Assembly (NCBI RefSeq): GCF_015694425.1 | Contig: NZ_JADQDN010000016.1 | Location: forward strand, 1-54,049 | Source: Microvirga terrestris | GTDB taxonomy: Bacteria > Pseudomonadota > Alphaproteobacteria > Rhizobiales > Beijerinckiaceae | Length of the DNA stretch: 54,049 nucleotides | Direction: 5' to 3' | Part shown: one piece after another, positions 8,485-18,915 of the stretch | Layout: each line of letters starts with the position of its first letter | How positions within the stretch are numbered: position 1 is the stretch's first letter | The notes under the pieces: model-generated | What the model was told of the DNA's origin: nothing | Database searches by the model: none | What the model saw: only the letters and a program-made list of their open reading frames with translations | Position numbers and translations under genes: made by a program

Positions 8485-10488
8485 TCAGAGATTGTGTGTC
8501 CGGAGAACCTTCTCCGCGATCGCCTCGGCGGTGATGCCGAAGTGCTTGTAAAGGTCCTTGTAGGGCGCGCTGGCGCCAAACCCATGCATGCCGACGAAAA
8601 TTCCATCGGGGCCGATGACCGAATCCCAGCCGAAGCGCACGGCTGCCTCCACCGCCACCTTGATCGGTGCATCCCCGATGATCTCGTGGCGCACCTTCTC
8701 GGGCTGGGCCAGGAAGAGGTCGAGGGACGGGACCGAGACCACGCGGGCCTCGAAGTTCTTCTCGGCCAGAAGCTTCTGGGCCGCGAGAGCGATCTCCACC
8801 TCGGAACCCGAAGCGAAGATCGTGGCGCGGGCCTTGCCGTTGGCGGGCGACAGCTCGTAGGCGCCAGTCGCGGACAGATTTTCAGCGCCACCCTGCTTGC
8901 GGACCTGCGGCAGGTTCTGACGGGTCAGCGCCAGGGTCGACGGGCCGTCGGTGCGCTCGAGCGCCATTTGCCAGCACTCGGCGGTCTCGATGGCGTCGGC
9001 CGGGCGGAACACCCGCATCTTCGGCATGGAGCGAAGCGCCGCCAGATGCTCCACCGGCTGGTGGGTTGGGCCGTCCTCGCCCAGACCAATGGAGTCGTGG
9101 GTCATCACGTAGACGGCCGGAATGCCCGCGAGCGCCGCGATGCGCATGGCAGGACGGGCATAATCCGTGAACACCAGGAAAGTTGCGCCGGCCGGCACGT
9201 AGCCGCCATGGAGCGCGATGCCGTTCATGGCGGCCGCCATGCCATGCTCGCGGATGCCGTAATGGATGTAGCGGCCGGCATAGTTGCCGGGCGAGATGGC
9301 GGTGAGGTTCTTGGTCTTGGTGTTGTTGGACGGCGTCAGGTCCGCCGAGCCCAGCACCAGCTCTGGCACGGCCTCGGTGATCACCTCAAGGGCAATTTCG
9401 CTGGCCTTGCGGGTGGCGACGTTCTGCGGCTCGGCAATGAGCCGGTCCTTCAGCTTGGCGACGGCGTCAGCAAGCCCCTGCGGGCGTACGCCCTTCACGC
9501 GGCGCTCGAACTCGGCGCGCTTGTCGGCTGGCAGGGCCTTCAGGCGCTCGGCCCAAGCCTTGCGCTGGCGGCTACCCTTCTTGCCGGCCTTGGCCCAGGC
9601 GGCCTTGATTCCCTCCGGAATCACGAAGGGTTCATGGCTCCAGCCGTAGGCGGCCTTGGCACCCGCTAGTTCCTCAGCGCCGAGCGGCTCGCCGTGAGCC
9701 TTGGAGGTGCCGGCCTTCTTCGGGGCGCCATAGCCGATGGTGGTCTTGCAGGCGATGAGCGTCGGGCGGTCCGATTTCTGGGCGCGGGAGATCGCGCGCT
9801 GGATCGCCTTCTCGTCGTGGCCGTCCACGCGCACGGCGTTCCAGCCGCAGGCCTGGAAGCGCTTCACCTGATCGACGGAATCGGAAAGCGACAGAGGGCC
9901 GTCGATGGAGATCTCGTTGTCGTCCCACAGGACGATCATGCGGTTGAGCTTCAGATGGCCGGCGAGCGCGATGGCCTCGTGGCTGATGCCCTCCATCAGG
10001 TCGCCGTCGGAGGCGAGCACATAGGTGTAATGGTCGACGAGATCGCTGCCGTACTCGGCGTTGAGCATGCGCTCGGCGAGCGCGAAGCCGACCGCCGTGG
10101 CGATGCCCTGGCCGAGCGGGCCCGTGGTGGTCTCGACGCCCGGCGTCATGAAGTTCTCGGGGTGGCCCGGGGTCTTGGAATCGAGCTTGCGGAAGTTCTT
10201 CAGCTCTTCGACCGTCATGCCTTTCACGCCGGTGAGGTGCAGGAGCGAATAGAGCAGCATCGAGCCATGGCCGGCCGAGAGGATGAACCGGTCGCGGTCG
10301 GGCCAGGTCGGGTCGGCGGCGTCGTATTTCAGGAATTTGGTGAACAGCACCGTGGCGATGTCGGCAGCGCCCATGGGCAGGCCCGGATGGCCGGATTTTG
10401 CTGTTTCGACGGCATCCATGGCGAGGACGCGCACGGCGTTCGCCAGATCGGAATGGGTGACGCGATCGGCGGAGACGGTATCTTGCAC
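8485..10488 (-). CDS. tkt: Transketolase
   Basis: The product is 667 residues from GTG 10488. A second GTG at 10500 is also possible. The in-frame ATG at 10749 is rejected because its extension runs through repeat DNA and the divergent gene. Motifs are complete: [14 protein letters not shown] near the start, the thiamine-diphosphate motif GDGDLMEG (here SDGDLMEG) with [14 protein letters not shown], and [19 protein letters not shown] in the pyrimidine domain. It transfers two-carbon units in the pentose phosphate pathway. It heads the tkt-gap-pgk-fba operon. Confidence 0.95.
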   Translation of the reverse strand: MQDTVSADRVTHSDLANAVRVLAMDAVETAKSGHPGLPMGAADIATVLFTKFLKYDAADPTWPDRDRFILSAGHGSMLLYSLLHLTGVKGMTVEELKNFRKLDSKTPGHPENFMTPGVETTTGPLGQGIATAVGFALAERMLNAEYGSDLVDHYTYVLASDGDLMEGISHEAIALAGHLKLNRMIVLWDDNEISIDGPLSLSDSVDQVKRFQACGWNAVRVDGHDEKAIQRAISRAQKSDRPTLIACKTTIGYGAPKKAGTSKAHGEPLGAEELAGAKAAYGWSHEPFVIPEGIKAAWAKAGKKGSRQRKAWAERLKALPADKRAEFERRVKGVRPQGLADAVAKLKDRLIAEPQNVATRKASEIALEVITEAVPELVLGSADLTPSNNTKTKNLTAISPGNYAGRYIHYGIREHGMAAAMNGIALHGGYVPAGATFLVFTDYARPAMRIAALAGIPAVYVMTHDSIGLGEDGPTHQPVEHLAALRSMPKMRVFRPADAIETAECWQMALERTDGPSTLALTRQNLPQVRKQGGAENLSATGAYELSPANGKARATIFASGSEVEIALAAQKLLAEKNFEARVVSVPSLDLFLAQPEKVRHEIIGDAPIKVAVEAAVRFGWDSVIGPDGIFVGMHGFGASAPYKDLYKHFGITAEAIAEKVLRTHNL

Positions 10489-10609
10489 GGCAGGATCCAC
10501 AAATCTTGAGGGCCCCGCAACGGGGCGGTCTGTCTGGGAAAGGTGCGGGCTCCTTAACACGGGGCAGGGGGGAGTCAAAGGCTCGAAGGGGCGTAATCCC
10601 CTTCCGGAC

Positions 10610-10690
10610 CGATGCTCCCTCCTCGAAGGAGAGCATCGTTCTCCGCCGAATACCGGGTCCACTTTTCCGCGCGATGCGCTAGTCTCGTGC
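10610..10690 (-). repeat. Palindromic repeat family 3, copy C
   Basis: The segment CCGGGTCCACTTTTCCGCG is the reverse complement of the core seen at 23.5 and 24.3 kb. A GATGCTC..GAGAGCATCG hairpin precedes it. It fills most of the divergent gap between tkt and the DUF4164 gene, so promoters for both must work around it. Confidence 0.75.
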
Positions 10691-10708
10691 CCGAATCCCG
10701 GAGGAATG

Positions 10709-11020
10709 ATGGCGCCAACACTCGACGAAGCGATGAAACGGCTGGACATGGCCCTGGGGCTGCTCGAAGCGTCCGTATCACGGCGCGTGGAAGCCGACAG
10801 GCGGCGCGGCGGCTTGGAGACCGAGCTTCAGCTCATGCAGGACGACCGCGCCCGTCTTGCCGTGGAACTCGACGGGGCGCTTACCCGCCTGCACCGCTTC
10901 GAAGCCGCCACGGACGACGTGAGCCGGCGGGTCCGCCAGGCCATCGGGGCCGTCGAGGCCGTTCTGGTCCAGGCCGGTCAAGGGGCTCCGGCCGGGCAAT
11001 TCGAACCTGAGGAAGGCTAG
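10709..11020 (+). CDS. DUF4164 family protein upstream of zapA
   Basis: The product is 103 residues, mostly helical and charged. Two adjacent ATG codons exist (10706 and 10709). The second is better spaced from GGAGG at 10700-10704. Short proteins of this type, beginning with a T.DEA..RL..AL..LE..V.RR pattern, occur next to zapA in Hyphomicrobiales and are grouped as DUF4164. The stop lies 4 bases before the zapA start, so the two are probably translated together. A coiled-coil helper of ZapA in cell division is a reasonable guess, not shown. Confidence 0.7.
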   Translation: MAPTLDEAMKRLDMALGLLEASVSRRVEADRRRGGLETELQLMQDDRARLAVELDGALTRLHRFEAATDDVSRRVRQAIGAVEAVLVQAGQGAPAGQFEPEEG

Positions 11021-11024
11021 AGGC

Positions 11025-11423
11025 ATGTCCCAGGTGACGGTGACCATCGCCGGCAGAACTTACCGGATCGCCTGCGCCGAGGGCGAGGAGCGGCACCTGG
11101 AGGGGCTGGCGGCCTCCTTCAACGCCCGGATTGAGGAGATGCGCGCTACCTTCGGGCAGGTCGACGACCTGCGCCTCCATGTCATGGCGGCCGTCTCTCA
11201 GGCCGATGAACTGCACGAAGCCAGGAAGCAGATCACGGCGCTGACCGAGGAAGTGGCGATGCTCAACAGCGTCCATATCTACCGCGACGAGCGCCTCGAA
11301 CAAATCGAGGCGAGGCTCGCCGAAGGCATCCAGCGGGCAGCCGAGCGCATCGAGGAGCTTGCCCGCAGCCTGAACGGGGTAGGGCAGGTTGATGCGGGTC
11401 CTCATTCGTCATCCCGGACGTAG
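11025..11423 (+). CDS. zapA: Cell division protein ZapA
   Basis: The product is 132 residues. The N-terminal VTVTIAGRTYRIACAEGEE is the ZapA beta-hairpin and dimer interface, followed by a long helix (about 70-120). ZapA cross-links FtsZ protofilaments in the Z-ring. The neighbours on each side (DUF4164 gene; 6S RNA; cyclo-ligase) reproduce the classical zapA-ssrS-fau arrangement, which strengthens the call. Confidence 0.9.
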   Translation: MSQVTVTIAGRTYRIACAEGEERHLEGLAASFNARIEEMRATFGQVDDLRLHVMAAVSQADELHEARKQITALTEEVAMLNSVHIYRDERLEQIEARLAEGIQRAAERIEELARSLNGVGQVDAGPHSSSRT

Positions 11424-11523
11424 CGGAGCGAAGAGGAGGTGGCTCTATGACGGGCCGCCGAAAGATGTCGGGTTTCTCACTTTTCCCCTTTCCCCGGCGC
11501 GTCCCGATCCCTACATAGGAAAG

Positions 11524-11682
11524 GCGGGGCTGCGGGGCGCGTTAGGAGTTCATATTCCCCGGGGCCTTATCGATCCCAACGGGAGCTGTCCCTGCCCGGT
11601 CCGTGGACCGGAACACACGGCGCCCACCTACTTTGTAGGTTCCCGGGATCGCTTCTTCGACGGTTTCTGTGGCTCCGCACTT
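11524..11682 (+). ncRNA. ssrS: 6S RNA
   Basis: The segment lies between zapA and the 5-formyltetrahydrofolate cyclo-ligase gene, the conserved 6S RNA locus. It contains TTCCCCGGGGCCTTA at about 11560 and CACCTACTTTGTAGGTTC at about 11625, both typical of alphaproteobacterial 6S RNA. CGATCCC and GGGATCG can pair across the central bubble. 6S RNA mimics an open promoter and sequesters RNA polymerase with the housekeeping sigma factor. The ends are approximate; TACATA at 11512 could be the -10 element. Confidence 0.75.
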
Positions 11683-11683
11683 T

Positions 11684-12268
11684 ATGACATCTCTTCCCCC
11701 TCCTGAACTGAAAGAGCGCCTGCGCGGCGAGGGGTTCGCCCGGCGCGACGGGCTCGACAAGAAATTTCGCCATGAGGCTGCGCAGCGGATCATGGCCCAA
11801 GCCCTCGACCTCCCCGATCTTCAGGATGTCACGCCGGTGGGCGGCTATTGGCCGATCCGCACCGAGGTCGATCCGCGTCCCCTCATGGAAGCGCTGCTGG
11901 ACTGCGGGCATGATGTGGCCCTCTCACAAATCCTCCATCCCCATCTGAGCTGGCGCCTCTGGCAGCCCGGCGACGTGCTGGTCAAAGGCGGCTTCGGGGT
12001 GCGCGAGCCCGGCCCCGATGCGCCGGAGGTCTTTCCGAAAGCGTTGCTCGTTCCCCTCGTGGCCTTCGACCGCCGGGGAGGGCGCATCGGCTACGGCAAG
12101 GGACACTTCGACCGGGCCATTGCGGCGCTAGAAGAGCAGCATCCGGTCTTGACCATCGGCCTGGCTTATGCGGTTCAGGAGATCGACGAGGTTCCGGTCG
12201 AACCCCACGACCGTCTCCTCGACGTTATCATCACCGAGGCCGAACTCATTCGGACGAAATCCGCTTAA
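11684..12268 (+). CDS. fau: 5-formyltetrahydrofolate cyclo-ligase
   Basis: The product is 194 residues from ATG 11684. It converts 5-formyl-THF to 5,10-methenyl-THF using ATP. The signature GYGKGHFDR is present near residue 145, with GGYWPIRTEVD as the substrate-binding stretch. It directly follows 6S RNA, as in many proteobacteria, where the two are often co-transcribed. The next gene starts 9 bases after its stop. Confidence 0.92.
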   Translation: MTSLPPPELKERLRGEGFARRDGLDKKFRHEAAQRIMAQALDLPDLQDVTPVGGYWPIRTEVDPRPLMEALLDCGHDVALSQILHPHLSWRLWQPGDVLVKGGFGVREPGPDAPEVFPKALLVPLVAFDRRGGRIGYGKGHFDRAIAALEEQHPVLTIGLAYAVQEIDEVPVEPHDRLLDVIITEAELIRTKSA

Positions 12269-12277
12269 AGGTCCATC

Positions 12278-13099
12278 ATGCGTCTTCTCTTCCTGGGCGA
12301 TATCGTCGGGCGGCCCGGCCGCAACGCGGTGGTCGAGCGCCTGCCCGGCCTTCGCGACCGCTGGCGGCTCGACTGCGTGGTCATCAACGGCGAGAATTCC
12401 GCCGGGGGCTTTGGCATCAACGAGACGATCTGCGACGAGATCCTAGGTGCCGGGGCCGATGCGATCACGCTCGGCAACCATTCCTGGGATCAGCGCGAGA
12501 CGCTCGTGTTCATCGAGCGCCAGCCGCGGCTCCTGCGGCCCGTGAATTATCCGTCCGGTACGCCGGGCCGGGGCGCCAATCTCATCGACACCCGCTCCGG
12601 CCACCGGGTGCTCGTGGTCAATGTCATGGGCCGCCTCTACATGGACCCGCTGGACGATCCGTTCGCGGCCGTCGACCGGGAGCTGGAGACCTGCCCCATG
12701 GGCCAGGTGGCCGATGCCGTCATCATCGACGTGCATGCGGAGGCCACCAGCGAGAAGGAGGCCATGGGCCATTACTTCGACGGGCGCGCGAGCCTCGTGG
12801 TTGGCACACACACCCATGTGCCCACGGCCGATCACCGCGTCCTGTCCGGCGGCACCGCCTACATGTCGGACGCGGGCATGTGCGGCGACTACGATTCCGT
12901 GCTCGGGATGCAGAAGGAGGAATCGATCCGCCGCTTCATCCAGAAGACCCCCGGCGTCCGCATGGAGCCAGCCCTCGGCGAGGGCACGCTCTCAGGGATC
13001 GCGGTCGAGACCGACGACCGCACCGGCTTGGCCAAGCAGGTGGCGGCGGTTCGGCTCGGGCCGAACCTGGAAGAGACCTGGCCCCGGTTTTGGGATTGA
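12278..13099 (+). CDS. ymdB: YmdB family metallophosphoesterase (TIGR00282)
   Basis: The product is 273 residues, the family length. The dinuclear-metal motifs appear in order: GDIVGRPGR (7-15), NGENSAGG (about 39), GNHSWD (about 67), DVHAEATSEK (about 150) and GTHTHVPTAD (about 176). The family hydrolyses phosphodiesters, and cyclic nucleotides have been proposed as substrates. It forms a short operon with the cyclo-ligase. A palindromic repeat follows its stop. Confidence 0.88.
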   Translation: MRLLFLGDIVGRPGRNAVVERLPGLRDRWRLDCVVINGENSAGGFGINETICDEILGAGADAITLGNHSWDQRETLVFIERQPRLLRPVNYPSGTPGRGANLIDTRSGHRVLVVNVMGRLYMDPLDDPFAAVDRELETCPMGQVADAVIIDVHAEATSEKEAMGHYFDGRASLVVGTHTHVPTADHRVLSGGTAYMSDAGMCGDYDSVLGMQKEESIRRFIQKTPGVRMEPALGEGTLSGIAVETDDRTGLAKQVAAVRLGPNLEETWPRFWD

Positions 13100-13113
13100 G
13101 TTTTGTCCTCTAC

Positions 13114-13206
13114 TGTCATGGCCGGGCTTGTCCCGGCCATCCCAATACGGTGAGGCGTTGCGCTTTTCGAATCGGGATCACCGGCACAAGGCCGGTGATG
13201 ACGTGG
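13114..13206 (+). repeat. Palindromic repeat family 1, copy 2
   Basis: It has the same two hairpins as the copy at 4904 (ATGGCCGGG-CTTGT-CCCGGCCAT, ATCACCGGC-ACAAG-GCCGGTGAT) and the same orientation. It occupies the gap between ymdB and exoD and may act as a transcript 3' structure for ymdB. Confidence 0.85.
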
Positions 13207-13292
13207 AGGTGTAGAGAAGGGAATTGCTCGAAAGCGCGCTCCCTTGGCGTTGAGCGTCGCCGTTCCCATCTCTCCCGTCACGGAGGTGATCG

Positions 13293-13988
13293 GTGGACGC
13301 AGACGCGAAGACGACCAGAGCCGGCAGGATCAACGTCTATCGGCAGACGAGCGAGTTCCATCAGGCGCACGAGCACCAGAGCGCCTCGGCCGTCCTGCGC
13401 GCCGTGATCGACGAGGCCAAGGGCGAGACGATCTCGATCCGTGAGATCATCGAGGCCTTCGGCGAGCGCGCCTTCGGCTTCGTGCTGATCCTGTTCTCCC
13501 TGCCGAACTGCGTCCCGAACGTGCCCGGCATTGCCGGCATCGTCGGTACGCCTGTCCTGATCTTCGGCATCCAGATGATGCTGGGCCACAAGCGCCCCTG
13601 GCTGCCGGGCTTCATCCTGCGCCAGACGGTTTCCGTTTCGAAATTCAAGCGCCTCATCGACATCGCCGAGCCCAAGCTCCAGAAGCTCGAGAGCTACTGC
13701 AAGCCCCGGCTGCTCCAGCTCTTTGGCCCCATTGGCGACCGGGTCGTGGGGCTCTTCGCCTTCCTGGTCGCCGTGTCGGTTCTGATCCCATTCCCGGGCA
13801 CCAACTTCCCGCCCTCCATCGCCCTCGTCATCGCGTCCATCGCGATCATGGAGGAGGACGGCTATCTGCTCATCGTCGGCTATCTCATCGGCCTGGCCGG
13901 GCTCGCCTATACGGTGACGATCCTGGGCGCCTCCTACCACCTCATCCTGGCGGCCATTCACAACCTGCCGGGCTGGCTCGGGTTCTAA
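13293..13988 (+). CDS. exoD: ExoD-like exopolysaccharide-associated membrane protein
   Basis: The product is 231 residues from GTG 13293, which has GGAGG 6 bases upstream. The ExoD pattern is clear: a short cytosolic head with SIREIIEAFGERAFGFVLILFSLPN, then about four membrane segments. The conserved PFPGTNFPPSIALVIASIAI lies near residue 170. ExoD was first described as affecting exopolysaccharide and alkali tolerance in rhizobia; its biochemical role is unknown. It stands alone here between a repeat and the HD-GYP gene. Confidence 0.8.
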   Translation: MDADAKTTRAGRINVYRQTSEFHQAHEHQSASAVLRAVIDEAKGETISIREIIEAFGERAFGFVLILFSLPNCVPNVPGIAGIVGTPVLIFGIQMMLGHKRPWLPGFILRQTVSVSKFKRLIDIAEPKLQKLESYCKPRLLQLFGPIGDRVVGLFAFLVAVSVLIPFPGTNFPPSIALVIASIAIMEEDGYLLIVGYLIGLAGLAYTVTILGASYHLILAAIHNLPGWLGF

Positions 13989-14031
13989 GCACAATCTTAA
14001 GCGCTTCGGCCTAATCTTCCGTAAGGGAAGC

Positions 14032-15447
14032 TTGGGGCGGCGAGTGGGCGTACAATCACGCGAATGGATGGAGCATCTAGCGGATGCTCCAAAGGCGATC
14101 CGTCTGTCCGAGGTGCTCGGAGCACTGAGCCATGCCCTGGACCTGACCGAGGGCCAGCCCGCCGGCCATTGCGTCCGCGCCTGCTGGATCGGGGTTCATG
14201 TGGGGCGGGAGCTGGGCCTGAGCGAGACTGCCCTGTGGGAGCTCTATTACACGCTTCTCCTGAAGGATCTCGGCTGCAGCAGCAACGCAGCCCGCATCTG
14301 CCAGCTTTATCTCACCGATGATCTGTCCTTCAAACGGGACTTCAAAACAGTCGGCGACCGGCTTCCGCAGGTCTTAGGGTTCGTGTTGTCCCATACGGGG
14401 TTGAAGTCCGGGCTGGCGGAGCGCTTCCGTGCGGTCGTCAACATCGTCCAGAACGGCGGCGAGATCGCCCGTGAGCTTATCGAGACCCGCTGTCAGCGCG
14501 GCGCCGAGATCGCCCGCCAGCTCCGCTTTCCGGAGGGCGTGGCGCATGGGATCCAATCGCTCGACGAGCACTGGAACGGCGGCGGCAAGCCTTTGGGAAT
14601 TGTCGGAGCCGATATCCCTGTCTATTCGCGCATCGCGCTTCTCGCCCAGGTGGTGGACGTCTTTCACACCAGCACCGGAGAGGCGGCTGCCCGGCATGAG
14701 GTGAGGGCGCGGTCAGGAACGTGGTTTGACCCGCAGGTCGTCGAGGCTTTCGAGCGTGTCGCCGGAAGCCATACTTTCTGGAAGGTTCTGGGCTCCGATG
14801 ACGTGGAGACGGCGATCTTCGCCCTGGAACCGGCCCAGAGGATCGAGATCGCCGACGAGGATTATCTCGACGACATTGCGGCGGCCTTCGCGCGGGTGGT
14901 CGATTCCAAGAGCCCCTATACCAGCGGCCATAGCGACAGGGTCGCATTCTTCGCCGATCTGATCGCCGGCGAAATGGGATTCGACGAGGCCGGGCGGCGG
15001 CGCCTGCGGCGGGCAGCACTACTCCACGATATCGGCAAGCTCGGGGTCAGCAACGAGATCCTCGACAAGCCCGGCAAGCTGGACGAGGCGGAGTTTGCCG
15101 CCATGCGCCATCACGCCCTTTACAGCGAGACCATCCTGTCGCGGATCAAGGCCTTCGATGATCTCGCCCGCATCGGCGGAGCTCATCACGAGCGCCTCGA
15201 CGGCAAGGGCTATCCCAGAGGGCTCACGGGTGAGGAGATCGGCCGCGAGACCCGGATCATCTCGGTGGCCGATGTGTTCGATGCCCTGACGGCGGATCGC
15301 CCTTACCGCGCTGCTATGCCGGTCTCGAAAGCCATGGGAATCCTGGAGGCAGAGACCGGGACGGCCTTCGACCCGGCCTGCGTGGATGCGCTCCGGCGGG
15401 CTCTGGACCGGATTGAGGATGGGCAAGCCCAAAGGGGCTTTGCCTGA
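14032..15447 (+). CDS. HD-GYP domain protein (probable c-di-GMP phosphodiesterase)
   Basis: The product is up to 471 residues. The TTG at 14032 has AAGGGAAG upstream; GTG 14044 and ATG 14068 are alternatives. The C-terminal half carries the full HD-GYP set: SGHSDRVAFFAD, LLHDIGKLGV, HHALYSE, HHERLDGKGYPRGL and VADVFDALTADRPYR. It should therefore cleave cyclic-di-GMP. The N-terminal half resembles a second HD-like domain (GHCVRACWIGVHVGRELGL..LLKDLGCSSN) that lacks the paired HD residues, as in tandem HD-GYP proteins. No receiver or membrane segment is seen, so it is likely cytosolic. Confidence 0.85.
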   Translation: MGRRVGVQSREWMEHLADAPKAIRLSEVLGALSHALDLTEGQPAGHCVRACWIGVHVGRELGLSETALWELYYTLLLKDLGCSSNAARICQLYLTDDLSFKRDFKTVGDRLPQVLGFVLSHTGLKSGLAERFRAVVNIVQNGGEIARELIETRCQRGAEIARQLRFPEGVAHGIQSLDEHWNGGGKPLGIVGADIPVYSRIALLAQVVDVFHTSTGEAAARHEVRARSGTWFDPQVVEAFERVAGSHTFWKVLGSDDVETAIFALEPAQRIEIADEDYLDDIAAAFARVVDSKSPYTSGHSDRVAFFADLIAGEMGFDEAGRRRLRRAALLHDIGKLGVSNEILDKPGKLDEAEFAAMRHHALYSETILSRIKAFDDLARIGGAHHERLDGKGYPRGLTGEEIGRETRIISVADVFDALTADRPYRAAMPVSKAMGILEAETGTAFDPACVDALRRALDRIEDGQAQRGFA

Positions 15448-15545
15448 AGCCCTTCGCCGCCTTATAAGCGGGCCATCGTCAACTTCTCCGGCCTGACGGG
15501 CGCTTTCCATGGAAGCGGCTCTCGGCCGAAAATCCGGAGGCCCCG

Positions 15546-16292
15546 ATGGCCGGGCATTCACAGTTCAAGAATATCATGCACCGCAAGGGCAAGGTGGACG
15601 CGGTGCGGTCCAAGGTGTTTTCCAAGCTCGCCCGCGAAATCACCGTGGCGGCCAAGATGGGCATGCCCGATCCCAACATGAACCCGCGCCTGCGCGCCGC
15701 GATCCTCGCCGCCCGGGCCGAGAACATGCCCAAGGACAACATCCAGCGCGCCATCAACAAGGCCTCCGGCGGCGACGCGGAGAACTATGACGAGATCCGC
15801 TACGAGGGCTATGGTCCCGGGGGTGCTGCCATCATCGTCGAAGCCATGACCGACAACCGAAACCGCACGGCCTCCGACATCCGCTCCTACTTCACCAAGA
15901 GCGGCGGCAACCTCGCCGAGACCGGGGCCGTCTCCTTCATGTTCGACCGGGTCGGCTATATCGAGTTCGGCCCGGACGTGGCCGATGCCGATGCCATGCT
16001 GGAAGCCGCCATCGATGCAGGCGCGGACGACGTCGCGTCCTCCGAGAACGGCCACGAGGTCTATTGCGACCAGGGCAACCTCAACGAGGTGACCAAGGCG
16101 CTGGAAGACAAGTTCGGCGAGCCCAAGGCGTCGAAGCTCGTCTGGAAGCCCCAGACCCCGGTCGCCGTGGATGACGAGACCGGCGAGAAGCTGATGAAGC
16201 TGATGGAATCGCTCGAGGAGCACGACGACGTCCAGAGCGTCTACGGCAACTTCGAGCTGTCCGATGCCCTCATGCAGAAGATGGCAGGCTGA
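15546..16292 (+). CDS. yebC: YebC/PmpR family DNA-binding protein
   Basis: The product is 248 residues, the usual length. It opens [19 protein letters not shown], close to the invariant MAGHSKW.NI..RK of the family, and has [19 protein letters not shown]. YebC-type proteins act as transcription regulators, and some assist translation at proline runs. It lies just before ruvC, the usual position (yebC-ruvC-ruvA-ruvB), so it is probably co-regulated with the recombination genes. Confidence 0.93.
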   Translation: MAGHSQFKNIMHRKGKVDAVRSKVFSKLAREITVAAKMGMPDPNMNPRLRAAILAARAENMPKDNIQRAINKASGGDAENYDEIRYEGYGPGGAAIIVEAMTDNRNRTASDIRSYFTKSGGNLAETGAVSFMFDRVGYIEFGPDVADADAMLEAAIDAGADDVASSENGHEVYCDQGNLNEVTKALEDKFGEPKASKLVWKPQTPVAVDDETGEKLMKLMESLEEHDDVQSVYGNFELSDALMQKMAG

Positions 16293-16400
16293 TTTTGGCT
16301 GTGCGTCAGACCCGGGCCCGTTCCGGGTATCCACGTCATCTTAACCGTTGATAGCGTGGATGGCCGTAAAGCAATTCGGCCATGACGGTGGAGAACAACA

Positions 16401-16904
16401 GTGACTGAGCGCGTCCGCATCCTCGGCCTCGATCCCGGCCTGCGCAACACCGGCTGGGGCGTCATCACGGTCGAGGGGACGAAGCTCTCGTATGTCGCCT
16501 GCGGGGTCGTGACCTCCGACGGCGATCTCGATCTGGCGCTTCGCCTCAAGCAGCTCTACGACCGGCTGACGGACGTGATCCGGACCTGGACGCCCGACGA
16601 GGTGTCGGTCGAGGAAACCTTCGTCAATAAGGACGCCCAGGCGACCCTCAAGCTCGGCCAGGCCCGCGCCATGTCCCTGCTGGTGCCCGCCCTTCACGGC
16701 CTGCCGGTGGCCGAATACGGGGCCAACCAGGTGAAGAAGACCGTGGTGGGCGTCGGTCATGCCGATAAGAACCAGGTCCAGGCCATGATCAGGATCCTCC
16801 TGCCCAAGGCCGACTTCAAGAAGGCCGACGCCGCCGACGCGCTCGCCATCGCTATCGCCCACGCCCACCAACGCAAGGCCCGCGCTTTGGCGGCGAGCTA
16901 TTAG
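16401..16904 (+). CDS. ruvC: Holliday junction endonuclease RuvC
   Basis: The product is 167 residues from GTG 16401. The acidic active site is visible: D in [14 protein letters not shown] in [10 protein letters not shown], and the D pair in [14 protein letters not shown]. It cuts Holliday junctions processed by RuvAB. A family 2 palindromic repeat of about 160 bases separates it from ruvA. Confidence 0.95.
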   Translation: MTERVRILGLDPGLRNTGWGVITVEGTKLSYVACGVVTSDGDLDLALRLKQLYDRLTDVIRTWTPDEVSVEETFVNKDAQATLKLGQARAMSLLVPALHGLPVAEYGANQVKKTVVGVGHADKNQVQAMIRILLPKADFKKADAADALAIAIAHAHQRKARALAASY

Positions 16905-16978
16905 GGTGTTACAGAAAACCACAGCGTCATCCCGGACGGCGTGAGCCGTCCAGAGTCGTGATCCGGATTGAACGCCTC

Positions 16979-17138
16979 TTCCCTCCCCCTTGCGGGGAGG
17001 GGTAGGGGTGGGGGTGGTTCGACTGGGTGGGGACCGATCCCGTCGGATGCTGCAGCAGACGCGTGAATTCACCGCGAAGCGCAGCGCTCCGGCTTTCCGA
17101 CCCCCACCCTCAATCCCTCCCCGCAAGGGGGAGGGAAG
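16979..17138. repeat. Palindromic repeat family 2, copy a (ruvC-ruvA gap)
   Basis: The left arm has CCTCCCCCTTGCGGGGAGG and GGGGTGGGGGTGG. The right arm has CCCCCACCCTCAATCCCTCC and CGCAAGGGGGAGGG, so the whole segment folds back on itself. It ends a few bases before the ruvA ribosome site, so transcripts from ruvC into ruvA carry a long hairpin. Related copies are at 18931, 36368 and 39183. Confidence 0.85.
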
Positions 17139-17155
17139 CAGGAGCAACGAATAAC

Positions 17156-17773
17156 GTGATCGGCAAACTCAAAGGTACGGTGGATTCCTACGGCGAGGAT
17201 TTCGTGATCCTCGACGTGCACGGGGTCGGCTATGTGGTCCACTGCTCCTCCCGCACCCTCCAGAACCTGCCGCCCACCGGCGAGGCAGCGACTCTCGCCA
17301 TCGAGACCCATGTGCGTGAGGACATGATCCGCCTGTTCGGCTTCCGCTCCGACTCCGAACGCGAATGGTTCCGGCTTCTGCAGAGCGTGCAGGGCGTGGG
17401 CTCCAAGGTGGCGCTCGGCATCCTGTCGGTGCTCGACCCCGGCACCCTCGCAACCGCCATCGCCACCGGTGACAAGGCCTCCGTGGCCCGCGGCCCCGGC
17501 GTCGGCCCCAAGCTCGCCCAGCGCATCGTGTCAGAACTCAAGGACAAGGCCCCGGCCTTCGCCTCCGTCGATCCCGCCCTCATCCGCCTCACCGGCGCGG
17601 TCGAGGACAACAGCGCCCCGCGCCCCGTGGCGGATGCCATCTCGGCCCTGGTCAATCTCGGCTACCCCCAGGTCCAGGCCTCCGCAGCTGTTGCCGCCGC
17701 CATGAAGCAGGCGGGCGACGAGGCCGAGGCCAAGACGCTGATCCGGTTGGGACTGCGGGAACTGGCGCGGTAG
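17156..17773 (+). CDS. ruvA: Holliday junction DNA helicase subunit RuvA
   Basis: The product is 205 residues from GTG 17156, with AGGAG about 10 bases upstream; the longer upstream frame is repeat DNA. It starts [20 protein letters not shown], the OB-fold domain. The helix-hairpin-helix region has [18 protein letters not shown] and [17 protein letters not shown], which bind the junction. The C-terminal domain III contacts RuvB. It binds Holliday junctions and loads RuvB for branch migration. Confidence 0.94.
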   Translation: MIGKLKGTVDSYGEDFVILDVHGVGYVVHCSSRTLQNLPPTGEAATLAIETHVREDMIRLFGFRSDSEREWFRLLQSVQGVGSKVALGILSVLDPGTLATAIATGDKASVARGPGVGPKLAQRIVSELKDKAPAFASVDPALIRLTGAVEDNSAPRPVADAISALVNLGYPQVQASAAVAAAMKQAGDEAEAKTLIRLGLRELAR

Positions 17774-17868
17774 TCCTCCCGCGGCACGCATGTTCCTGTT
17801 TTGATCCCGTTAAAGATGGCGTATGACACCTAAAACGCCTATATGAAGCCTTTGGAAGGTAAGTCTCT

Positions 17869-18915
17869 TTGACCGATTCCCGCCGCCTGATCAGCCCCGA
17901 AAAGCGCGAGGACGATGTCGATGCATCGATCCGGCCGCTGTCGCTCGACGATTTCACAGGCCAGAAGGCCGCGCGGGCCAATCTCCAGATCTTCATCAAT
18001 GCCGCCAAGGCGCGGGGCGATGCCCTCGACCATGTGCTCTTCGTCGGCCCTCCGGGACTGGGCAAGACCACGCTGGCCCAGATCGTCGCCCGCGAGCTCG
18101 GGGTCAATTTCCGCTCCACCTCCGGCCCGGTGATCGCCAAGGCGGGTGACTTGGCGGCCCAGCTCACCAACCTCGAAGAGCGTGATGTGCTCTTCATCGA
18201 CGAGATCCACCGCCTCAACCCGGCCGTGGAGGAAATCCTCTATCCGGCCATGGAGGATTACCAGCTCGACCTCATCATTGGCGAGGGCCCGGCGGCCCGC
18301 TCGGTGAAGATCGAGCTGCCGAAATTCACGCTTGTCGGCGCCACCACTCGGGCGGGCCTACTGACCACGCCCTTGCGCGACCGCTTCGGCATCCCGATCC
18401 GGCTCGAGTTCTACACCGTCGACGAGCTGGAGCTCATCGTCCGGCGCGGCGCCCGGGTGCTGGGCTTAGGCATGAGCGAGGAGGGTGCGAACGAGATCGC
18501 CCGTCGCTCCCGCGGCACGCCGCGCATCGCCGGCCGCCTCCTGCGCCGTGTGCGGGATTTCGCCATCGTCGAGGGTGTGCAGACCGTCTCCCGTGACCTT
18601 GCCGACAAGTCCCTGCGCCTTCTCGACGTGGACCCCATCGGCCTCGACCTCATGGACCGCAAGTACCTGACCCTGGTCGCCAATTCCTTCGGCGGCGGTC
18701 CGGTCGGCATCGAGACCATTGCCGCGGCCCTCTCCGAGCCGCGCGACGCCATCGAGGACATCATCGAGCCGTATCTCATTCAGAAGGGCTTCGTGCAGCG
18801 TACCCCGCGCGGCCGCGTGCTGACCCCCCACGCCTTCAAACACCTCGGCATCCCCGAGCCGACCCGAGAGACGGCGGCGCAGTTCGGGCTGTTCGGCGGA
18901 GATGCGGATGAGTGA
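17869..18915 (+). CDS. ruvB: Holliday junction DNA helicase RuvB
   Basis: The product is 348 residues from TTG 17869, with GGAAGG 9 bases upstream. The AAA+ motifs are Walker [10 protein letters not shown], Walker B LFIDEIHR, sensor 1 VGATTRAG and the arginine-finger segment LRDRFG. A C-terminal winged helix follows ([10 protein letters not shown]). It is the ATP-driven motor of branch migration. Its last codons overlap the ybgC start. Confidence 0.96.
   Translation: MTDSRRLISPEKREDDVDASIRPLSLDDFTGQKAARANLQIFINAAKARGDALDHVLFVGPPGLGKTTLAQIVARELGVNFRSTSGPVIAKAGDLAAQLTNLEERDVLFIDEIHRLNPAVEEILYPAMEDYQLDLIIGEGPAARSVKIELPKFTLVGATTRAGLLTTPLRDRFGIPIRLEFYTVDELELIVRRGARVLGLGMSEEGANEIARRSRGTPRIAGRLLRRVRDFAIVEGVQTVSRDLADKSLRLLDVDPIGLDLMDRKYLTLVANSFGGGPVGIETIAAALSEPRDAIEDIIEPYLIQKGFVQRTPRGRVLTPHAFKHLGIPEPTRETAAQFGLFGGDADE

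Noticed and set aside
10489..10749. An N-terminal extension of transketolase to ATG 10749
   Set aside because: The extension is encoded by repeat DNA, overlaps the divergent DUF4164 gene, and transketolases start near 10488-10500.
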